Positions 52,877 through 55,685 of a stretch of 55,685 bases of DNA are shown piece after piece. Under the pieces are notes generated by a model. It saw only the letters and a program-made list of their open reading frames with translations. It ran no database searches and was not told the origin of the DNA. Numbering within the stretch: position 1 is the stretch's first letter; every line of letters starts with the position of its first letter. Source of the stretch: Thermoplasmatota archaeon (GTDB lineage Archaea; Thermoplasmatota; Thermoplasmata; Thermoplasmatales; GCA-001856825); contig JAMCQR010000023.1 in the NCBI GenBank assembly GCA_023379555.1, positions 1-55,685 on the forward strand. Direction: 5' to 3'. Position numbers and translations under genes: made by a program.

Positions 52877-53842
52877 CTACTTGCCCTCGACAGTTGCAAG
52901 TCTTTTTGTTCTCATTATTTCCCTGTAACCTTTAATCATACTTCCAAAGCCTATTAATCCGACCACAAGCAGGACCAAAACTGTTGCAATTCCGATTGAA
53001 TTCAGGTTTGGTATAGGATTTCCAGTGCCAATTGCGAGATTGTCGAGGAATGGGAAGGCAACGATTCCAATGCCTAAGATTGCGAACGCAAGTCCGCCTA
53101 AATACAACGTCCTTATCGCAGTAGATGTTCCAATATATTTTATTTGATCGATTGTTAACTTCTTGACTCTCATGATGTTCGCAAACAACGCGCCGGTCAC
53201 TATCTGCATAATCATTGTCCCCAATCCGAAGAATATTCCTACCAGAGCAGCCAGGTATATGTTGGGCATTTGAGGTGCAAGAATGAATGTAATGATCGTA
53301 GAATATGCACCGAATCCCCATCCAGCAACGAATCCGTGTACCAGGGCCATCTTTGCGGGTACTGGCTTCAGTTGATTCTCGACTTCCTGCATAGGAAGCC
53401 TTTCAGCTTTTGTAGTGTGGTGAACTCTTCCACCAAATAATTTATCCAATGGTAGATGGAGGTCGGTCCCTTTTACGAGATAAAATGCTACAATGAACAT
53501 TACGAAACCGACGAGCAAATAGACCCAACCATCAAGATTGTACCTCTTGTAGATTGCCGTAAGACCGAGAAATCCAAGTGCTGTGAGAATCCCCCTCTGA
53601 ATAGTGAAACCGGATGAAAATATGAATCCCGCTTTCATTCCCCCTCTCGTACTGTAACTGCCAACAGAATAACTGAACGTTATTGGCCAGGTGTGTTCGT
53701 CCGGGGTTGCACCATGCATTATACCCAATATAATTGCGAGAAGAAGTATCATAGAAACTGAAAGTCCGTTGGGCGGATTCAGTATGAAGCCTAGATTTAT
53801 CAATGCAATTCCTCCATTGGTATTGGTTTCCCGTGTGGACAT
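52877..53842 (-). CDS. NiCoT/RcnA-like transition-metal permease family protein
   Basis: A 321-residue protein with seven to eight membrane helices and His-containing loops. The second helix holds GIMHGATPDEHTWPITFSYS, resembling but not equal to the H-x4-D-H nickel/cobalt motif: here H-x4-D-E-H. A His/Lys-rich loop follows (GGRVHHTTKAERL), then HGFVAGWGFGAYSTI. It overlaps a DtxR-type regulator gene by 43 bases, so metal transport is likely. Import versus export, and the metal itself, cannot be decided. Confidence 0.6.
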   Translation of the reverse strand: MSTRETNTNGGIALINLGFILNPPNGLSVSMILLLAIILGIMHGATPDEHTWPITFSYSVGSYSTRGGMKAGFIFSSGFTIQRGILTALGFLGLTAIYKRYNLDGWVYLLVGFVMFIVAFYLVKGTDLHLPLDKLFGGRVHHTTKAERLPMQEVENQLKPVPAKMALVHGFVAGWGFGAYSTIITFILAPQMPNIYLAALVGIFFGLGTMIMQIVTGALFANIMRVKKLTIDQIKYIGTSTAIRTLYLGGLAFAILGIGIVAFPFLDNLAIGTGNPIPNLNSIGIATVLVLLVVGLIGFGSMIKGYREIMRTKRLATVEGK

Positions 53843-54222
53843 TTCTCGGGACTTCCAATCTTCTTTAGAACGAGCCTGGCATTATCTTCTGACATGAGAT
53901 AGTCAACTTCGGCAACTTCTTCACAAGCAGTTTCTTTTGGTACTCCGCTTTGACACAACAGAGACTCGTATGTTCTGTGGACTAGAAGTATCCTTATTAC
54001 TGTTTCTTCCCCTTTCTTAGTTAACATTGCCATTCCATCCTGTATTTCCACTAGATTCTTTCTTTCGAGTCTTCTAATTAGATTAAGAGCGGTGGGTGCC
54101 TTTATGTTCATCAGTGCAGCTACCTGGTGAAGTCTCATTGGAAAACCACTTGAAGAGTTTTCCTTTAGACATATGACACAATCTCTTTCTCGCTTTGTAA
54201 TGGTATTAGTGTCATTGCTCAT
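53800..54222 (-). CDS. DtxR/MntR family metal-dependent regulator
   Basis: A 140-residue two-domain repressor. A winged helix is around 15-75 (LHQVAALMNIKAPTALNLIR, RKNLVEIQDGMAMLTKKG). The dimerisation domain follows with LVHRTYESLLC, CEEVAEVDYLMSEDNARLVL and a terminal GSPEKCPHGKPIP, as in DtxR and MntR. No SH3 domain is present. The metal ligands look altered: in the block equivalent to DtxR H98-C102-E105-H106 I read Cys, Glu, Asp and Tyr. Metal specificity may be unusual. It probably controls itself and the permease. Confidence 0.88.
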   Translation of the reverse strand: MSNDTNTITKRERDCVICLKENSSSGFPMRLHQVAALMNIKAPTALNLIRRLERKNLVEIQDGMAMLTKKGEETVIRILLVHRTYESLLCQSGVPKETACEEVAEVDYLMSEDNARLVLKKIGSPEKCPHGKPIPMEELH

Positions 54223-54225
54223 ATG

Positions 54226-54240
54226 TTAGGTATATACTAA
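54226..54240 (-). promoter_or_regulatory. DtxR-box-like operator
   Basis: TTAGGTATATACTAA is a near-palindrome with the outer half-sites TTAGGT and ACTAA of DtxR/IdeR boxes. It lies between a TATA-like box (TTTAATAT on the minus strand, 54243-54250) and the ATG at 54222, where a repressor would act. Binding is inferred. Confidence 0.55.
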
Positions 54241-54324
54241 TGATATTAAATCTTCACTTATAGTAGTAATCATTTCAGTGATTCGTTGATAAAATGATTA
54301 ATAGTTCATTTCTATAAGCTGAAA

Positions 54325-54996
54325 GTGCCCGGGGAAAACATAGCCCTTTCGTGGAGTGGAGGAAAGGACAGCAATCTTTCACTTTACAAATTAATATCAG
54401 AAGGGAAGTATGAACCTAAATATCTACTTACCAGCGTCACTAGAGATTATGGGAGAGTCAGTATACACGGTATCAGGACAGACCTTATTGAGACACAGGC
54501 TAGCAGGGTATCAAGAGACCTTGACATTGCTTACATTTCAAAGAATACCTCAAATGACGAATATGAGGCGGTTATGAGAGAAAAAGTCATCAAATATAGG
54601 ATGGAAGGGATAAAATGGGTAGCATTCGGTGACATATTTCTTCAAGACATTAGGGAATACAGGGAATCAAGGATGGCCAGGGAGGGAATGGGATGCATTT
54701 TTCCGTTATGGGGCAGGAACACTGGGGATCTTGCAGAGGAGTTTATTAAGGCAGGTTTCAGAGCCATACTGTGTTCTGTAGACTCCCGGAAATTGGGTGA
54801 AAAGTTTGCGGGAATGGAATTCGACGAGACCTTGCTTGAAAACCTGCCAAATAATGTTGACCCTTGCGGTGAGAATGGGGAGTTCCATACATTCGTTTAC
54901 GATGGCCCAACATTCTCCAGGCCAGTTCTATTTAAGAAGGGCGAAGTAGTTTTGAGAGATAACATGTACTTTTTAGATTTGTTAAAGTCCGAATAA
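54325..54996 (+). CDS. dph6: diphthine--ammonia ligase
   Basis: Catalyses the ATP-dependent amidation that completes diphthamide on elongation factor 2. The 223-residue protein has the PP-loop SWSGGKDSNLSLYKL at the N-terminus, then WVAFGDIFLQDIREYRE, and the Dph6 hallmark DPCGENGEFHTFVYDGP near the C-terminus. Length is typical of the archaeal enzyme without the eukaryotic extensions. The start is GTG 54325. Confidence 0.93.
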   Translation: MPGENIALSWSGGKDSNLSLYKLISEGKYEPKYLLTSVTRDYGRVSIHGIRTDLIETQASRVSRDLDIAYISKNTSNDEYEAVMREKVIKYRMEGIKWVAFGDIFLQDIREYRESRMAREGMGCIFPLWGRNTGDLAEEFIKAGFRAILCSVDSRKLGEKFAGMEFDETLLENLPNNVDPCGENGEFHTFVYDGPTFSRPVLFKKGEVVLRDNMYFLDLLKSE

Positions 54997-55122
54997 AATT
55001 GAATTAAAGGAGGTTTGGAGGCACTTTGTGGCTTAGATTCGCAGTATGGGCGCACTGGGGTATGAACGTTTAATCACAAACGGGATTCCTAGATTTGAAC
55101 CTATATTTGGGGTGATGCACCC

Positions 55123-55293
55123 ATGACTGGCATCTCTTCCCTTGATCCAAGAGATAGCAAGAAGATCCTGAGGCAGGCAAGAGAGAGGCAGTTTGACGAG
55201 ATGAGGGTAAAGGAGCTCGTTGATTTCTGGTTCAAGGAATACATCGGCCAGCCGGAAAATATTGATGACCTTATTGTGGGGGTGCTGGAATGA
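55123..55293 (+). CDS. hypothetical small charged protein (56 aa)
   Basis: ATG at 55123, ending TGA 55291-55293, where the next ATG overlaps as ATGA. It is highly charged and helical (DSKKILRQARERQFDEMRVK, then ELVDFWFKEYIGQPENID), with no membrane span. No family was recognised. It opens a run of coupled small genes at the right edge, richer in G+C than the metabolic genes to the left, like plasmid or integrated-element genes. Confidence 0.55.
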   Translation: MTGISSLDPRDSKKILRQARERQFDEMRVKELVDFWFKEYIGQPENIDDLIVGVLE

Positions 55294-55580
55294 CGATTGA
55301 GGAAGGCCAGTACGAAACTCCCATAAGCGATGGAGACGTCGAGCAGTTTTTCGTAAACAGGTTGATGACTCCCATCTCCGTGGACGATTTCCAGCTGCAT
55401 TTCAACATATCCAGGGAGCAGGCATACAGGGAGATGGACAGATTCAGGAACAGGCATCCCAATGACTGTTTCTGGAGCGACAGGCCGCCTCACCCGTTCT
55501 ATGTCAGGCCTTCGGTGCTGAGGATGATTGAGAACGAGGTTGCGAGAAACAATGCAGTGAAGAGGAGGGGGAGAGTATGA
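55290..55580 (+). CDS. hypothetical protein with possible HTH (96 aa)
   Basis: A 96-residue protein starting in an ATGA overlap and ending in another. A central stretch VDDFQLHFNISREQAYREMD could be a helix-turn-helix, followed by PHPFYVRPSVLRMIENEVAR and a basic tail (KRRGRV). This layout suits a small DNA-binding protein. I recognise no family. Gene order and coupling point to an accessory or mobile cluster continuing past the window. Confidence 0.55.
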   Translation: MTIEEGQYETPISDGDVEQFFVNRLMTPISVDDFQLHFNISREQAYREMDRFRNRHPNDCFWSDRPPHPFYVRPSVLRMIENEVARNNAVKRRGRV

Positions 55581-55685
55581 CCGGGGGTGGAATCTATGAG
55601 AGAAGAACCCCGGTCTGCGTTTCAATGCCGGAATCCCTAAAAAGGAATATGGTGCAGGAATCGAATGATGCCGGAGTGTGGATAG
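55577..55685 (+). CDS. hypothetical protein, possible ribbon-helix-helix, cut by window edge
   Basis: It begins ATG 55577 inside the previous stop. The visible 36 residues read TGGGIYERRTPVCVSMPESL and then a helix KRNMVQESNDAG. A short strand with alternating residues followed by a helix after S-M-P-E-S-L resembles the start of ribbon-helix-helix DNA-binding proteins. The rest is outside the window, so this is only suggestive. Confidence 0.45.
   Translation, partial: MTGGGIYERRTPVCVSMPESLKRNMVQESNDAGVWI

Noticed and set aside
1..55685. CRISPR arrays, rRNA genes, SRP or RNase P RNA
   Set aside because: No regularly spaced direct repeats and no conserved RNA core motifs were seen in any intergenic region, though short or divergent ones could be missed by eye.

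Overview
The window looks like chromosomal DNA of an acidophilic archaeon of the Thermoplasmatales (Thermoplasma, Picrophilus, Ferroplasma or Cuniculiplasma type). Archaeal signatures are the single-subunit RPA plus RPA-associated protein, an archaeal-type S-adenosylmethionine synthetase, a DUF2070 protein, a presenilin-type protease, Dph6, and a tricorn-cofactor-like M1 aminopeptidase. The MOFRL glycerate 2-kinase fits the non-phosphorylative Entner-Doudoroff route of this order. Many transcripts look leaderless: a TATA-like box lies about 25 nt before the start codon. I used this to choose several starts. The genus is inference.

Layout. 1-2.4 kb is a graveyard of insertion sequences: a DDE transposase tail, an IS5-like head, an IS110 pseudogene with a stop and a frameshift, and a broken host gene. 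2.4-6.7 kb is a kdpABC potassium-pump operon without kdpD/E. 6.9-8.6 kb has a lone Lrp ligand-binding domain and a tight cluster of small, mostly membrane, proteins of unknown role. 8.7-12.4 kb has an LhgO-like flavoenzyme, tRNA-Ser, tRNA-Thr and a membrane HdrD-like Fe-S protein. 12.5-17.8 kb holds membrane proteins and a radical SAM / glycosyltransferase / flippase-like operon.

17.9-26.8 kb is the most striking part. It is an almost complete heme locus: a leftward operon (radical SAM/SPASM protein, four-helix membrane protein, hemL, hemC, hemD, hemA, hemB) diverging from hemE-hemH. All enzymes from glutamyl-tRNA to coproporphyrinogen plus a ferrochelatase are present. No hemF/N/G/Y or recognisable hemQ is seen, so the two unassigned genes are candidates for the missing late steps. 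hemL appears to start at a CTG codon coupled to the preceding stop.

26.9-37.3 kb: HEAT-containing aminopeptidase, a small protein, tRNA-Ile, an MFS exporter with MarR regulator, topA overlapping a presenilin homologue, and a GntR-controlled membrane operon with a clear palindromic operator. 37.9-50.7 kb: smc-scpA-BtuF-like operon, GNAT, MAT, purH with a palindrome, rpap-rpa, an amidohydrolase and glycerate kinase. 51.1-55.0 kb: two GNATs, a decayed ORF, a metal-permease-like gene with a DtxR-type regulator, and dph6. The right edge opens a new cluster of ATGA-coupled small genes that looks like mobile or accessory DNA.
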